Assembly (NCBI RefSeq): GCF_008124625.1
Contig: NZ_VNHM01000006.1
Coordinates: 62,001-126,000 of the forward strand
Source of the DNA: Desulfallas thermosapovorans DSM 6562
Lineage (GTDB): Bacteria > Bacillota > Desulfotomaculia > Desulfotomaculales > Desulfallaceae
DNA length: 64,000 nucleotides
Direction: 5' to 3'
The position numbers and the translations under genes were made by a program. This document shows positions 43,921 through 53,373 of this stretch, one piece after another. The notes beneath the pieces were generated by a model. It saw nothing but the letters and a program-made list of their open reading frames with translations, searched no databases and was not told the origin of the DNA. Each line of letters starts with the position of its first letter. Within the stretch, counting starts at the first letter, position 1.

Positions 43921-44184
43921 TTTACATTCTCCTTACATCGAATGTTGTTATTGTCATATCACCCAACCGGCATGAAATATGTTCTAACCGCTATTTATAA
44001 ATAATCTTCATCAATGTTGTTTATTATATCAGAATATACACCACAGCCAATACTAAAAAACAGGCTTTGCTTCCCTGTCCACTGTGATATAATGCGTATT
44101 TATGTTATACTGTAGAAAGTTAGCCAGGGCGATCATATTTTACCGTCGGACGTGCTTAAATTACATATTTTAAGGAGGGTACCA

Positions 44185-44535
44185 ATGTCCCGGGATGTAT
44201 TTGAAAAAGCCTCAGCACTGGGCAAAAGCATCATTGAATCCGAGGAGTTCAAGGAAGTACAGGACAGGGAAAGGGATATGATTGGCAATCCCGATGCGCA
44301 AAATTTACTGAAAAGATTTCATGAATTACAGCAACTGCAAAAGGAAAAACAAAAAAAAGGTGAGCAGCTAACAGCGGAAGAGGCTAAAGAATTCGAACAG
44401 GTACAGCTTAAAATAGTGGAAAACAGGACCATCAAGGCATTTTCCGATGCCCAGGAAAAATTTCAGAACATGATGAACCAGGTAATGAAAATCATCAAAG
44501 AAGCCAGCGTGAACACTATCAAAAACAAGGAATAA
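44185..44535 (+). CDS. YlbF/YmcA-family regulator
   Basis: The 116-aa all-helical protein starts at ATG 44185 behind AAGGAGGGT; the frame is open 11 codons further upstream. SRDVFEKASALGKSIIESEE and the following EFKEVQDRERDMIGNPDAQNL block are typical of the YlbF/DUF964 family, which in Bacillus forms a complex that affects RNase Y, sporulation and competence. Here it is a single gene with a terminator region downstream. Confidence 0.85.
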   Translation: MSRDVFEKASALGKSIIESEEFKEVQDRERDMIGNPDAQNLLKRFHELQQLQKEKQKKGEQLTAEEAKEFEQVQLKIVENRTIKAFSDAQEKFQNMMNQVMKIIKEASVNTIKNKE

Positions 44536-44683
44536 GGCGGGATCATCCCGCCTTGATTTAACGTCTGATAATTTGTGCAATACACCAACAGGAAAAGCGC
44601 GCCAACCGGTTTTCTCACGCGCGCATTTCTGTACTTAAATCCTTGGCTTTTAACCAAAATAGCAAGCATAAATTTATAGCGTG

Positions 44684-44731
44684 AAAAAAGGCAACTGCCT
44701 GCAGATAACCTGCACCAGTTGCCTTTGTTTT
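44684..44731. terminator. bidirectional terminator between ylbF-like and SLC13 genes
   Basis: GGCAACTG (44690-44697) pairs with CAGTTGCC (44716-44723). T-runs flank the stem on both strands (TTTGTTTTT on the plus, TTTTTTC on the minus). A second GC-rich hairpin (GGCGGGATCATCCCGCC, 44537-44553) directly follows the YlbF-like gene. Confidence 0.75.
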
Positions 44732-44756
44732 TCTTACCGGTCACCCGGATTATCCA

Positions 44757-46265
44757 TTAATTAACCAGGGCCGGAATGCCCAGTAAGGGCCATACCACCA
44801 GGGCAAATACCGCCACCATCACCAAAGCCAGGATGGTGAAGGGAACACCCACCATAAAGAATTGACCGGTGGTAAACTGCTTGGATTGATAAGCGATGGC
44901 ATTGGGCGCTGCACCCACCAGCAGCAAATAGGGCAATGCCGCCATGGCCAGACAGGCGTAAAGAATCAGATACGGGTTAACACCCAAATACCCGGCCATT
45001 ACCAGGGCCACGGGCATGGTAATGGCAATGGCCGCCACGTTCATAATAAAGTTGGTCATGATGATAACCAAAAAGGCTATGGCCACTACAAAAACCAGCC
45101 AGTTGGCATTCTGGAACATGGAGAGCCAGTGGATGGCCATCCACTCGGCGGCCCCGGTCACCCACAGGCAGGTTCCGATACTCATGGCACCGCCGAACAG
45201 CAGCACGATATTCCAGGGAACGCTTTTTTCCAAATCCTCCACGGTAAACAATTTAGTCATAAACATAATGATGGCCGCTACCAATATGGGGATACTCCTG
45301 CTCATATCTGCAATGGCCGGGATAAACTGCTGGGTTGCCAGCACGGTCACTACCGACAGGGCCAGCACGATGACGAATATTTCTTTACCAGTAATGGGAC
45401 CCATTTGGGAATATACTTCTTCCACTTTCGATTTCAAACCGTCGATTTTATTTTGTTCGGGTTTGAAGAACACAAAGCACAACAAGAACCAGGTTAGCAA
45501 CACCATAATGATACCAAAGGGTGCCATGGCTATGGAATACTGCAGGAAGCCAACGTCAATACCGGTGAATTCCTTGAAAAATCCCAGGGCCACCGGGCCG
45601 CGGGCGGCACCCAGCAGCGTAATCATACTGCCCGCACCGGCGGCGTAGGCCATACCGATAAACATCGCTTTACCAAAATTAGAGGGCTGATCCTCTTTAC
45701 CATACATACTCATAATGACCAGCATCAGCGGAAACATGGTGGCGGCCACTGCGGTGTGCGCCATCAACAGCGTCAACACCATGGTCACCATAAACACACC
45801 CAACAATATTTTACGGGAATCTTCACCGATCACGGACAGCATTTTGAAGGCCAGCCGGGTTGTTACCCCCGCCTTGGTAAAGGCCACGCCCAGCAGCAGC
45901 GAACCCAAAATGAACAGCACCGAGGGGTCCATAAACACGGCAAAGGCTTCACTAGCCGGGCGGATCAGAAAGGCGGCCTGCATAACGCCGATGGTAAGAC
46001 TGGTTACACCGATGGGTATCACTTCGAACACCCACCATACCCCGGCCAGCAGGAAAAGTCCGATGGCCAGTTGGGCCTCCCGGGATAATTCGAATACTTT
46101 ACCCGTGGGATCTATAGCAGGAGGAAGCTGGGGCAGGAAGTAAAATAGTGCAAACAGCCCGATACCCAGTGTTGCAAAGGCTATTCTTTTCCACTCGCCG
46201 GATAAATTATTAACTTGTTCGGCCTTCACGGATGCGCTGACGGTTGCTTGTGTGGTATTACTCAT
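44757..46265 (-). CDS. SLC13/DASS-family anion permease
   Basis: The 502-aa protein has about 12 membrane helices. Family blocks are FEVIPIGVTSLTIGVMQAAF, AHTAVAATMFPLMLVI, AAGAGSMITLLGAARGPVAL and VGAAPNAIAYQSKQFTTGQF. It is the third permease of this kind in the window and differs from the other two in loop length and charge. Sulfate or a dicarboxylate are plausible substrates. It starts at ATG 46265 with GGGGGTGG upstream. Confidence 0.88.
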   Translation of the reverse strand: MSNTTQATVSASVKAEQVNNLSGEWKRIAFATLGIGLFALFYFLPQLPPAIDPTGKVFELSREAQLAIGLFLLAGVWWVFEVIPIGVTSLTIGVMQAAFLIRPASEAFAVFMDPSVLFILGSLLLGVAFTKAGVTTRLAFKMLSVIGEDSRKILLGVFMVTMVLTLLMAHTAVAATMFPLMLVIMSMYGKEDQPSNFGKAMFIGMAYAAGAGSMITLLGAARGPVALGFFKEFTGIDVGFLQYSIAMAPFGIIMVLLTWFLLCFVFFKPEQNKIDGLKSKVEEVYSQMGPITGKEIFVIVLALSVVTVLATQQFIPAIADMSRSIPILVAAIIMFMTKLFTVEDLEKSVPWNIVLLFGGAMSIGTCLWVTGAAEWMAIHWLSMFQNANWLVFVVAIAFLVIIMTNFIMNVAAIAITMPVALVMAGYLGVNPYLILYACLAMAALPYLLLVGAAPNAIAYQSKQFTTGQFFMVGVPFTILALVMVAVFALVVWPLLGIPALVN

Positions 46266-46526
46266 ATAACCACCCCCAAAAGAATTAACTAAGCCCAGAA
46301 GTCAATTAGTAAAATAATTATCAATCAGTGGTAGTGAAATATATCACTAGACACTATATATAAGTCCAGGTTATTCCCTTATACCTCCTCTCGTACTTTA
46401 ATTTGTTTTTTGTTACCGGAATCCGTCATTATTACGAGTTCGGCTTGTGCATTATGTAACTTACTAAGATTATATTTAATTCTTTTCATTTTTGCAACTA
46501 CTTTTTGTCACCACACGAAAATATTC

Positions 46527-46633
46527 AAAAAAGGCTTTTCAAAAGCCCGGGCGAAATCGCTGATAATCTCCATGTTGGATCGCTTTTGCGGTGTTCATGC
46601 AAGTGCCGGGTGTAGACTGTGCAGCTACACCCG
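46527..46633 (-). repeat. dispersed structured repeat, copy D, fused to the 3' end of tex
   Basis: On the minus strand a palindrome CGGGTGTAG/CTACACCCG (46633-46625 with 46615-46607) is followed by GCACTTGCATGAACACCGC and AAAAGC, then a tail GGGCTTTTGAAAAGCC plus TTTTTT. The palindrome arms differ from the other copies but still pair, and one arm contains the tex stop codon. The tail is a good intrinsic terminator. Confidence 0.7.
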
Positions 46634-48778
46634 CATGGACAGGGCTATCCTGTGACGACCGGCATCCACCTCAAGAACACGTACGGTAACCACATCTCCC
46701 ACCGACACCACATCCAGCGGGTGGCGGACATAACCTTCAGCCAACTCGGATATATGCACCAGGCCGTCATTTTTAACACCAATGTCCACAAAGGCACCAA
46801 AATCCACCACATTACGCACGGTTCCCATCAATACCATACCCGCCCGGAGGTCCTCTATGCTCAACACATCGAACCGGAACACCGGCGGGGGCAATTCATC
46901 ACGGGGGTCACGACCCGGGCGCAACAGGCTTTCCACAATATCCCGCAGGGTGGGCACACCGGCACCCAGCCGGTCCGCCACGGCTTCAACATCCAGTCCC
47001 GCCAGCTTAGAACGCAGAACCGGGCGGCCAACATCCGTCATTTTTAATCCTAAAATATTTAATAACCGGGCAGTCAGCGGGTAAGATTCGGGGTGAATGG
47101 GAGTGGCATCAAGAATATTATCCCCGCCGCTAATACGCAAAAATCCCACACATTGCTCGAAGGTTTTGGGTCCCAAACGGGGCACTTTGAGCAACTGGCG
47201 GCGGTTCACAAAACGGCCGTTTTGCTCCCGGTAGCGCACGATATTATTGGCCACCACAGCGTTGATACCGGCGACATAACCAAGCAGCGCCGCCGATGCC
47301 GTGTTTAAATCGACACCCACATAATTAACGGCCGACTCCACCACTTTGGCCAGGCTTTCGTTAAGCTGTTTTGGGGCCACGTCGTGCTGGTATTGTCCCA
47401 CCCCAACGGCCCGGGGTTCAATTTTCACCAGCTCGGCCAGCGGGTCCTGCAGGCGCCGGGCGATGGAAACAGCACTGCGGGCGGACACGTCCAGACCGGG
47501 AAATTCCCTGGCGGCCAATTCTGAAGCCGAATAAACACTGGCCCCGGCCTCGCTCACTATGGTATAGGCCAGGCCGGGCTGCTTTTGTTTTTTTATGAAA
47601 TCGGCCACAAACTGCTCTGTTTCCCGGGAGGCCGTACCATTGCCAATGGCAATCACTTGCACCCCGTACCGCTTTACCACCCCGGCGAGCTTAGCTTCGG
47701 CCTCGGCTATGTTTTTTTGCGGCGGCGTGGGATAAACTACGCCTACATCCAACAGTTTGCCGGTTTCATCCACCACAGCCCATTTGCACCCGGTCCGGTA
47801 GGCGGGATCAATGGCCAGTACCACCACATCTTTAACCGGGGGCTGCATCAGCAAGCTGCGCAAATTACGGGCAAAGACCTGCACGGCCCGGGATTCGGCT
47901 TCCGCTGTCAATTCATTGCGAATATCACGTTCCACGGCGGGTGCCACCAGCCTTTTATAGGCATCCGCCACCGCCCTTTGCACCAGTTCTGTAGTAACCG
48001 CCCCCGGCTTGACAAAACGGCGATACAGCCAGTCAATTACCACATCCTCATCCACTTGTACGGCTACTTTAAGGAACTCTTCCCGCTCACCCCGGTTGAT
48101 GGCCAGTACCCGGTGGGGCACCACTTTACTCACCGGCTCCTGGTAATCATAATACATCCGGTACACCGATTCGGCTCCGTCATCCCGGGCCCGGGTCACC
48201 AACCGGCCCTGCCGGCGGGTATAATCCCGCACCCAGCCGCGCACATCAGGGTCATCGGCCACCTGCTCAGCCACTATATCCAGCGCCCCCTGCAAGGCCT
48301 CCTCGGCCGTGGGCACAGCATCAGATAAGTATTTGGCAGCCTCACCTTCCGGGTTGCCGGCCCGGGGAAAGGATAGAAGATATTCAGCCAGCGGAGCCAA
48401 CCCCCGCTCCCGGGCCACCCCGGCCCGGGTTTTGCGTTTCTGCCGGTAAGGACGGTAAAGGTCTTCCACCTCGGTGAGTTTAACAGCACTTTCGATCCGC
48501 GCCCGGAGTTCTCCGGTCAGCTTACCCTGTTCATCAATGAGCCGGAGCACCTCTTCCTTGCGCTGCTGCAGGTGGCGGTGAAACTTAACCAACTCCTCGA
48601 TGCGGCGTATTTGCACCTCGTCCAACTCGCCGGTTACTTCTTTGCGGTACCGGGCTATAAAGGGCACGGTATTCCCTTCCTCCAACAGCCGGACGGTGCT
48701 TTCCACTTTATGCCCGGGGATACCGGTTTCCCCGGCCACTATGTTTATAATATCGTTTGGCGCTGTGTTTTTTTCCAT
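46625..48778 (-). CDS. tex: Tex-family RNA-binding protein (S1 domain)
   Basis: The protein is 717 aa from ATG 48778 (MEKNTAPND), which has GAAGGAG eight bases upstream; ATG 48796 adds six residues. Domains in order are the Tex N-terminal helical region (PFIARYRKEVTGELDEVQ), a YqgF/RuvC-like nuclease fold (VLAIDPAYRTGCKWAVVD), helix-hairpin-helix repeats (LKVPRLGPKTFEQCVGFLRI) and a C-terminal S1 domain (VGDVVTVRVLEVDAGRHRIA). Tex proteins bind nucleic acid and affect transcription. The stop codon sits in repeat copy D. Confidence 0.95.
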   Translation of the reverse strand: MEKNTAPNDIINIVAGETGIPGHKVESTVRLLEEGNTVPFIARYRKEVTGELDEVQIRRIEELVKFHRHLQQRKEEVLRLIDEQGKLTGELRARIESAVKLTEVEDLYRPYRQKRKTRAGVARERGLAPLAEYLLSFPRAGNPEGEAAKYLSDAVPTAEEALQGALDIVAEQVADDPDVRGWVRDYTRRQGRLVTRARDDGAESVYRMYYDYQEPVSKVVPHRVLAINRGEREEFLKVAVQVDEDVVIDWLYRRFVKPGAVTTELVQRAVADAYKRLVAPAVERDIRNELTAEAESRAVQVFARNLRSLLMQPPVKDVVVLAIDPAYRTGCKWAVVDETGKLLDVGVVYPTPPQKNIAEAEAKLAGVVKRYGVQVIAIGNGTASRETEQFVADFIKKQKQPGLAYTIVSEAGASVYSASELAAREFPGLDVSARSAVSIARRLQDPLAELVKIEPRAVGVGQYQHDVAPKQLNESLAKVVESAVNYVGVDLNTASAALLGYVAGINAVVANNIVRYREQNGRFVNRRQLLKVPRLGPKTFEQCVGFLRISGGDNILDATPIHPESYPLTARLLNILGLKMTDVGRPVLRSKLAGLDVEAVADRLGAGVPTLRDIVESLLRPGRDPRDELPPPVFRFDVLSIEDLRAGMVLMGTVRNVVDFGAFVDIGVKNDGLVHISELAEGYVRHPLDVVSVGDVVTVRVLEVDAGRHRIALSMRV

Positions 48779-49092
48779 GGGGTTTTCTCCTTCCATAATA
48801 AATCAAAGCCAATAAAGTATGTACAGGCAAGTGTCATTATAAAACGAAGGGACGGGTTTTACCAAGTCAGAGTTTCGCTCCCGCAAACCCACCGGCCAAT
48901 TAACCATCCCTTTACAGATTAAATACAACACCCATCCCACGAACCAACAGTTTTTACCGCTACCCCCCAGATACCCGGGACCTCGCTCGCCGGGATTTGC
49001 ATTCTAACTAATCATGAGCAACCATATACTTTATTGATACATTTTCTTTTTTACCCGGCAGAACAACCATTAAACGGCCAATCAATAAGGAG
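48779..49092. other. gap between tex and the ferritin-like gene
   Basis: These two genes diverge. I see an imperfect AAGGGACGGG...CCATCCCTTT pairing (about 48847-48914) but no ORF. The right end holds a consensus ribosome site (AAGGAGGTGA) for the ferritin-like gene. Confidence 0.4.
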
Positions 49093-49653
49093 GTGATTTT
49101 TATTAATCCAAACGCGACGAACCAGACCAATACCCGCAATGCACACATATACAGGTGGTGCGCTTTGCCCACACCGTACCCGGAAGTCAGGGTTCAAAGG
49201 CCGAACCGCTATTATGCCGAGTTATTACTGGAGGATTATGCCGGCCAGGTCAGCGAAATGACCGCCATCAACCAGTACTTCCACCACCATATTGTATTTG
49301 AGGAGAAGTTCTCCGACCTGGCTGAACTGGAAGAGTGTATTTCCATAATTGAAATGTGGCACCTGGAAATGCTGGGTGAAACTATTCGCCTGCTGGGTGT
49401 GGACCCCCAGTTGCGCACCCTGACCAATAATAAGACAACTTTTTGGTGCGGTAATTATGTGTATTACGGCAACTCGGTTTGTGACCGGCTGGCCGCCGAC
49501 ATAGCTGCGGAAAAGTCGGCCATAGAACAATATCGCAAACACCAGCAATTAATCAGGGACCCTTATATCGTGGAAATGCTGGAAAGGTTTATTATGGATG
49601 AGCAGCATCACCTGCAGCTTTTTACCGACGCCATGAACAAGTACTGTAAATAA
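49093..49653 (+). CDS. ferritin-like diiron-family protein with unusual start
   Basis: The protein is up to 186 aa. A four-helix ferritin-like fold is suggested by helix pairs with Glu/His ligands: EMTAINQYFHHH, IIEMWHLEMLGE, EKSAIEQYRKHQ and MDEQHHLQLF. This resembles rubrerythrin/bacterioferritin-like or manganese-catalase-like spore proteins. The start is odd. A consensus AAGGAGGTGA is followed, at the right distance, by ATT (49102) and by no ATG, GTG or TTG; the GTG at 49093 lies inside the ribosome site. Either ATT is used as start or the GTG is. Confidence 0.75.
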   Translation: MIFINPNATNQTNTRNAHIYRWCALPTPYPEVRVQRPNRYYAELLLEDYAGQVSEMTAINQYFHHHIVFEEKFSDLAELEECISIIEMWHLEMLGETIRLLGVDPQLRTLTNNKTTFWCGNYVYYGNSVCDRLAADIAAEKSAIEQYRKHQQLIRDPYIVEMLERFIMDEQHHLQLFTDAMNKYCK

Positions 49654-49678
49654 GCTGCCTTAGGGGTTTATTTGAAAT

Positions 49679-49800
49679 GTAGCTTTGACGCCGGGTGTTG
49701 AAAGATTAAATAACTCAACACCCGGCACCTGCATGAGCACCACAAAATCCCGTTATCGCAAAGATTATTAATGGGATTCCCACAGGCTTTTTGAATAGAC
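49679..49800 (+). repeat. dispersed structured repeat, copy B
   Basis: GCCGGGTGTTGA and TCAACACCCGGC form a perfect palindrome around AAGATTAAATAAC. The core GAGCACCACAAAATCCCG follows and then a tail GGCTTTTTGAATAGAC. It has the orientation of the preceding ferritin-like gene. No other feature is seen between 49654 and 50076. Confidence 0.7.
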
Positions 49801-50076
49801 TTGTTAAGTTTGGTTTGTGCTGTCGCAGTATGTTGCAGTATGTTAATGAAGCGCATTTACCGTTTGGTTTAATGCGCTTTTTTTGCGTCTTTCTCTTTTT
49901 AACTTTCAAGCACATTCCTAAAAATTTTCTCCTTGCCTTATCAGAAAGATACCATCCCGTACTGTCATTTATCCAATAATTAAAAGGGTTTTCGGGTTAA
50001 ATGATGAAAAAAAATACAGCGGGTGAATTTATAGATTGCACTGCATTTAATACTTTTTACGAAAGGATCAACACAA

Positions 50077-51303
50077 ATGAAAATGAACAAAAGAATACTG
50101 GCTTTACTGGGCACCGGCCATGCCATGACCGACATCAGCCAGGGCGCGCTACCCATGATGCTGGCTTTTTTGCAGCCCGTGTTTGCCCTTAGCCAACTGC
50201 AGGTAGGTATGGTGATGCTGGCTTTTAATTTAAGTTCTTCGGTGATACAGCCTGTTTTCGGTATCCTCAGTGACCGTTTCCGGGCGGCCTGGCTTATCCC
50301 CCTGGGCTGCCTGCTGGCCGGAGTTGGTATGGCATTGACCGGTTTTTCCACTAATTTTCCGGTATTGCTCGCGGTATCGCTGGCCAGCGGGCTGGGCGTG
50401 GCCGCTTACCACCCCGAAGGCTCCAAATATGCCCGCCTGGCTAGCGGAAAACGCAAAGCCACGGGTATGTCCATATTTTCAGTGGGGGGAAACCTGGGTT
50501 TTGCAGCCGGTCCCGTGCTGGCTACTTTTTTCTTCGCCCTGGCCGGTTTGCGCGGATCGGTGGGATTCCTGGTATTAAACGGCATTATGGCCGGGCTGCT
50601 CTGGCTTACCCTGGCCCGCATAACAGCCGCACCGGGGGGCACAGGGGTTACTAGCGCCGGGCAAATCAAGCCCAACGCCGGCCCAATATCGCCTCCCGCC
50701 CGGGACATAAAAAGTGCGGGCAAAGGGATACCCTGGTATGTGCTCCCGGTGGCGCTGCTGATAACAGTGGTCGTCATGCGTTCTTTTGTGCATTTTGGCC
50801 TGGTCACCTTTTTGCCCCAGTATTATGTGCATTACCTGCAGCACAGTGAACAGTATGCCGCCGCCATCACCTCGGTGTTCCTGTTTGCCGGTGTTTTCGG
50901 CACGCTGGTGGGCGGCCCGGCAGCCGACCGCTGGGGGCTGAAAAACATCATCGTGGCCTCCATGGTTGCACTGGTACCCCTGCTGTATTTGTTCGTGCAC
51001 CTGGAGGGTATCTGGACCACGGTTATAGTGGCGCTGATGGGGTTTGCCATTATTTCCACCTTTGCCGTAACGGTGGTTTTGGGCCAGGAAATGATGCCCG
51101 GTAATGTGGGTTTAGCTTCGGGGCTGATGCTGGGGTTTGGTATCGGTATGGGCGGAGTGGGCGCCACCCTGTTGGGCTGGGTGGCCGACCGCTGGGGCTT
51201 GCCGGCGGTGTTTGAGACAATGATTATTTTCCCGGTGATCGGTCTTGTGCTGGCCCTGCTGCTGCCCGGCCGGAAGGAACTGGCCGAAAAGCAGCAGGCG
51301 TAA
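50077..51303 (+). CDS. fsr: MFS transporter, fosmidomycin-resistance (Fsr) type
   Basis: The 408-aa protein has 12 predicted membrane helices with a long central loop (GTGVTSAGQIKPNAGPISPP). The N-terminal HAMTDISQGALPMMLAFLQP and the following FGILSDRF motif are typical of Fsr-like MFS exporters, which pump fosmidomycin and related small molecules. AYHPEGSKYA also fits the family. Its stop is only about 25 bp before hyuA on the same strand, so it may serve the hydantoin/cyclic-amide pathway encoded there. Confidence 0.87.
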   Translation: MKMNKRILALLGTGHAMTDISQGALPMMLAFLQPVFALSQLQVGMVMLAFNLSSSVIQPVFGILSDRFRAAWLIPLGCLLAGVGMALTGFSTNFPVLLAVSLASGLGVAAYHPEGSKYARLASGKRKATGMSIFSVGGNLGFAAGPVLATFFFALAGLRGSVGFLVLNGIMAGLLWLTLARITAAPGGTGVTSAGQIKPNAGPISPPARDIKSAGKGIPWYVLPVALLITVVVMRSFVHFGLVTFLPQYYVHYLQHSEQYAAAITSVFLFAGVFGTLVGGPAADRWGLKNIIVASMVALVPLLYLFVHLEGIWTTVIVALMGFAIISTFAVTVVLGQEMMPGNVGLASGLMLGFGIGMGGVGATLLGWVADRWGLPAVFETMIIFPVIGLVLALLLPGRKELAEKQQA

Positions 51304-51329
51304 ATTATATTTATTAGTAGGTGATTGAT

Positions 51330-53372
51330 TTGACCAAATATAAACTGGCCGTGGATACCGGAGGCACCTTCACTGATTTTTGCCTGCTGGGTACCGGCGG
51401 CGAAGTTTTTATCGCCAAGGAACCGTCAACCCCCGACGACCCTTCCCGGGCTGTACTGGAAGGTATAAAAAAAATAACGCTGCAGCATGGTATTGACCCC
51501 GGGTCCATCGATTTAGTGCTGCACGGTACCACAGTGGCCACCAACGCTATCCTGGAGCAAAGGGGTGCCCCGACGGCACTGGTCACCACCCGCGGTTTCA
51601 AGGATATTATTTTTATCGGGCGGCAAAACCGGCCGCACCTGTATAACTTTTGGACCACAAAACCGGCTCCGCTGCTCCCCCGCCACATGGTTTTGGAGGT
51701 CAACGAGCGTATTCTAGCGGACGGTACCGTTAAAACCGCCCTTACAGAAGGGGATATAAACAACCTGGTGGAACAAGTGAAGCAAACAGGTGCCCAATCG
51801 GTGGCCGTGTGTCTTTTGCACGCCTATATCAACCCGGCCCATGAACAAAAACTAAAGAAAGCACTGCTGGAAACGCTGCCCCACCTGTCCGTAACGATTT
51901 CCTCCGAAATACTGCCCGAATGTATGGAATACGAGCGGACAAGCACCACCGTAATCAACGCGCTGGTCAAGCCAACCATTGACCGTTATGTCAGCCGTTT
52001 GGCCCAAAATTTACGTTCCACCGGTATCGATGGCAAATTATTTATCATGCAATCCAACGGCGGAGTGATCACCGCCCACCAGGCCCGGCAGCAAAGTGCC
52101 CGGACCGTGTTAAGCGGCCCAGCGGGCGGCGTGCTGGCCGGTGTTTACCTGGCCCGCCAGGCCGGGCATAATAACCTGCTGACCGCGGATATGGGCGGCA
52201 CCAGCATGGACATCTGCCTCATCCACAACCAGAAACCCCGCTTCACCACCGAGGGCACCATCGGCGGGTACCCGCTGCGGCTGCCCATGCTGGACATCCA
52301 TACCATCGGCGCCGGGGGAGGCAGCATTGCCTGGATTGACCGGGGCGGGGCGCTGCGGGTGGGTCCCCGAAGCGCCGGGTCGCTGCCCGGGCCGGCCTGC
52401 TACAACCTGGGGGGCAACGAGCCCACGGTAACAGACGCCAATATGGTACTGGGCCGGCTGGCACCGGGTGATTTCACCGGCCTGGATAATGTCAGCGTCG
52501 AGCCCGCCACCCGGTGCATCAGCGAAAAGATAGCCCACCCTTTGAAACTCTCCCTGGAGGCGGCCGCCGAGGGGATTATAAAAGTGGTGAACGCCGCCAT
52601 GGTAAGGGCCATGCGGGTTATATCGGTACAAAGGGGCTATGACCCGCGGGATTTCACCCTGGTGCCCTTTGGCGGCGCGGGGCCGCTGCAGGCTGTGGAA
52701 CTGGCCAGGGAGATGGGCATACCGCGGGTACTGGTGCCGCCCCACCCCGGAGTCACCTCGGCCTGGGGCATGCTCTCCGCCGACGTGCGCCACGATTATT
52801 CCGTCACCCATATCACGGATTTAACCCCCGCCGCCTGTGGTGCCATTAATGACGCCTATGCAGTGCTGGCCCAAAAAGCACGCCGGGATTTGGCCGGGGA
52901 AGGATTTGACAACTCCCAAATCACCCTGAGCAGGTTTATGGATCTGCGTTACCGGGGACAGTCCTATGAATTGACCCTGGCGGTTCCCGCCAATCCCCTT
53001 ATCGCAGCCGACCTGTTTGCCATCGGACAGCGTTTTCACCGCCGGCACCTGCAGCATTACGGCTACTGCCGGGAAAATGCCCCGGTGGAAATTGTCACCT
53101 TGCGCCTGGCCGCCACCGGCGCGCTGCCCAAACCGCTGCCCCAAACCCGGCCGGCCGGCGACCAGCCGCTTGTTTCAGGCACCAGGCGGGTTTATTTGCA
53201 TGGCCGGTACCATGACCTGCCGGTATACCAGAGACAATCAATCGGTCCCGGCTGGTGCAGTGAAGGGCCGGCGATAATCACCCAGGCCGACACCACCACC
53301 CTGGTCTGGCCGGGAAATACCGTTCGCTGTGACCGCTTCGGCAATCTAATCATTGAAACGGGGGTATGCTGA
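51330..53372 (+). CDS. hyuA: hydantoinase/oxoprolinase A subunit
   Basis: The 680-aa ATP-binding subunit belongs to the N-methylhydantoinase / 5-oxoprolinase / acetone carboxylase beta family. Hallmarks are VDTGGTFTDFCLL at the N-terminus, LHGTTVATNAILEQRGAPTA, VLSGPAGGVLAGVYLA and DMGGTSMDICL. These ATPase-fold motifs phosphorylate an amide or carbonyl before hydrolysis or carboxylation. I place the start at TTG 51330, eight bases after AGGTGA; GTG 51321 is part of that site. hyuB starts right after its stop. The true substrate is unknown. Confidence 0.9.
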   Translation: MTKYKLAVDTGGTFTDFCLLGTGGEVFIAKEPSTPDDPSRAVLEGIKKITLQHGIDPGSIDLVLHGTTVATNAILEQRGAPTALVTTRGFKDIIFIGRQNRPHLYNFWTTKPAPLLPRHMVLEVNERILADGTVKTALTEGDINNLVEQVKQTGAQSVAVCLLHAYINPAHEQKLKKALLETLPHLSVTISSEILPECMEYERTSTTVINALVKPTIDRYVSRLAQNLRSTGIDGKLFIMQSNGGVITAHQARQQSARTVLSGPAGGVLAGVYLARQAGHNNLLTADMGGTSMDICLIHNQKPRFTTEGTIGGYPLRLPMLDIHTIGAGGGSIAWIDRGGALRVGPRSAGSLPGPACYNLGGNEPTVTDANMVLGRLAPGDFTGLDNVSVEPATRCISEKIAHPLKLSLEAAAEGIIKVVNAAMVRAMRVISVQRGYDPRDFTLVPFGGAGPLQAVELAREMGIPRVLVPPHPGVTSAWGMLSADVRHDYSVTHITDLTPAACGAINDAYAVLAQKARRDLAGEGFDNSQITLSRFMDLRYRGQSYELTLAVPANPLIAADLFAIGQRFHRRHLQHYGYCRENAPVEIVTLRLAATGALPKPLPQTRPAGDQPLVSGTRRVYLHGRYHDLPVYQRQSIGPGWCSEGPAIITQADTTTLVWPGNTVRCDRFGNLIIETGVC

Positions 53373-53373
53373 T

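Noticed and set aside
44862-45648. Two long plus-strand frames opposite the SLC13 permease
   Set aside because: They mirror the hydrophobic codons of the permease and have no independent start signals.
47585-48328. A 247-codon plus-strand frame opposite tex
   Set aside because: It is the antisense of the conserved Tex domains, His/Pro-rich and without a ribosome site.
52110-52811. A 233-codon frame on the minus strand inside hyuA
   Set aside because: It is the complement of a GC-rich, well-recognised gene, with low-complexity His/Gly/Pro composition typical of shadow frames.
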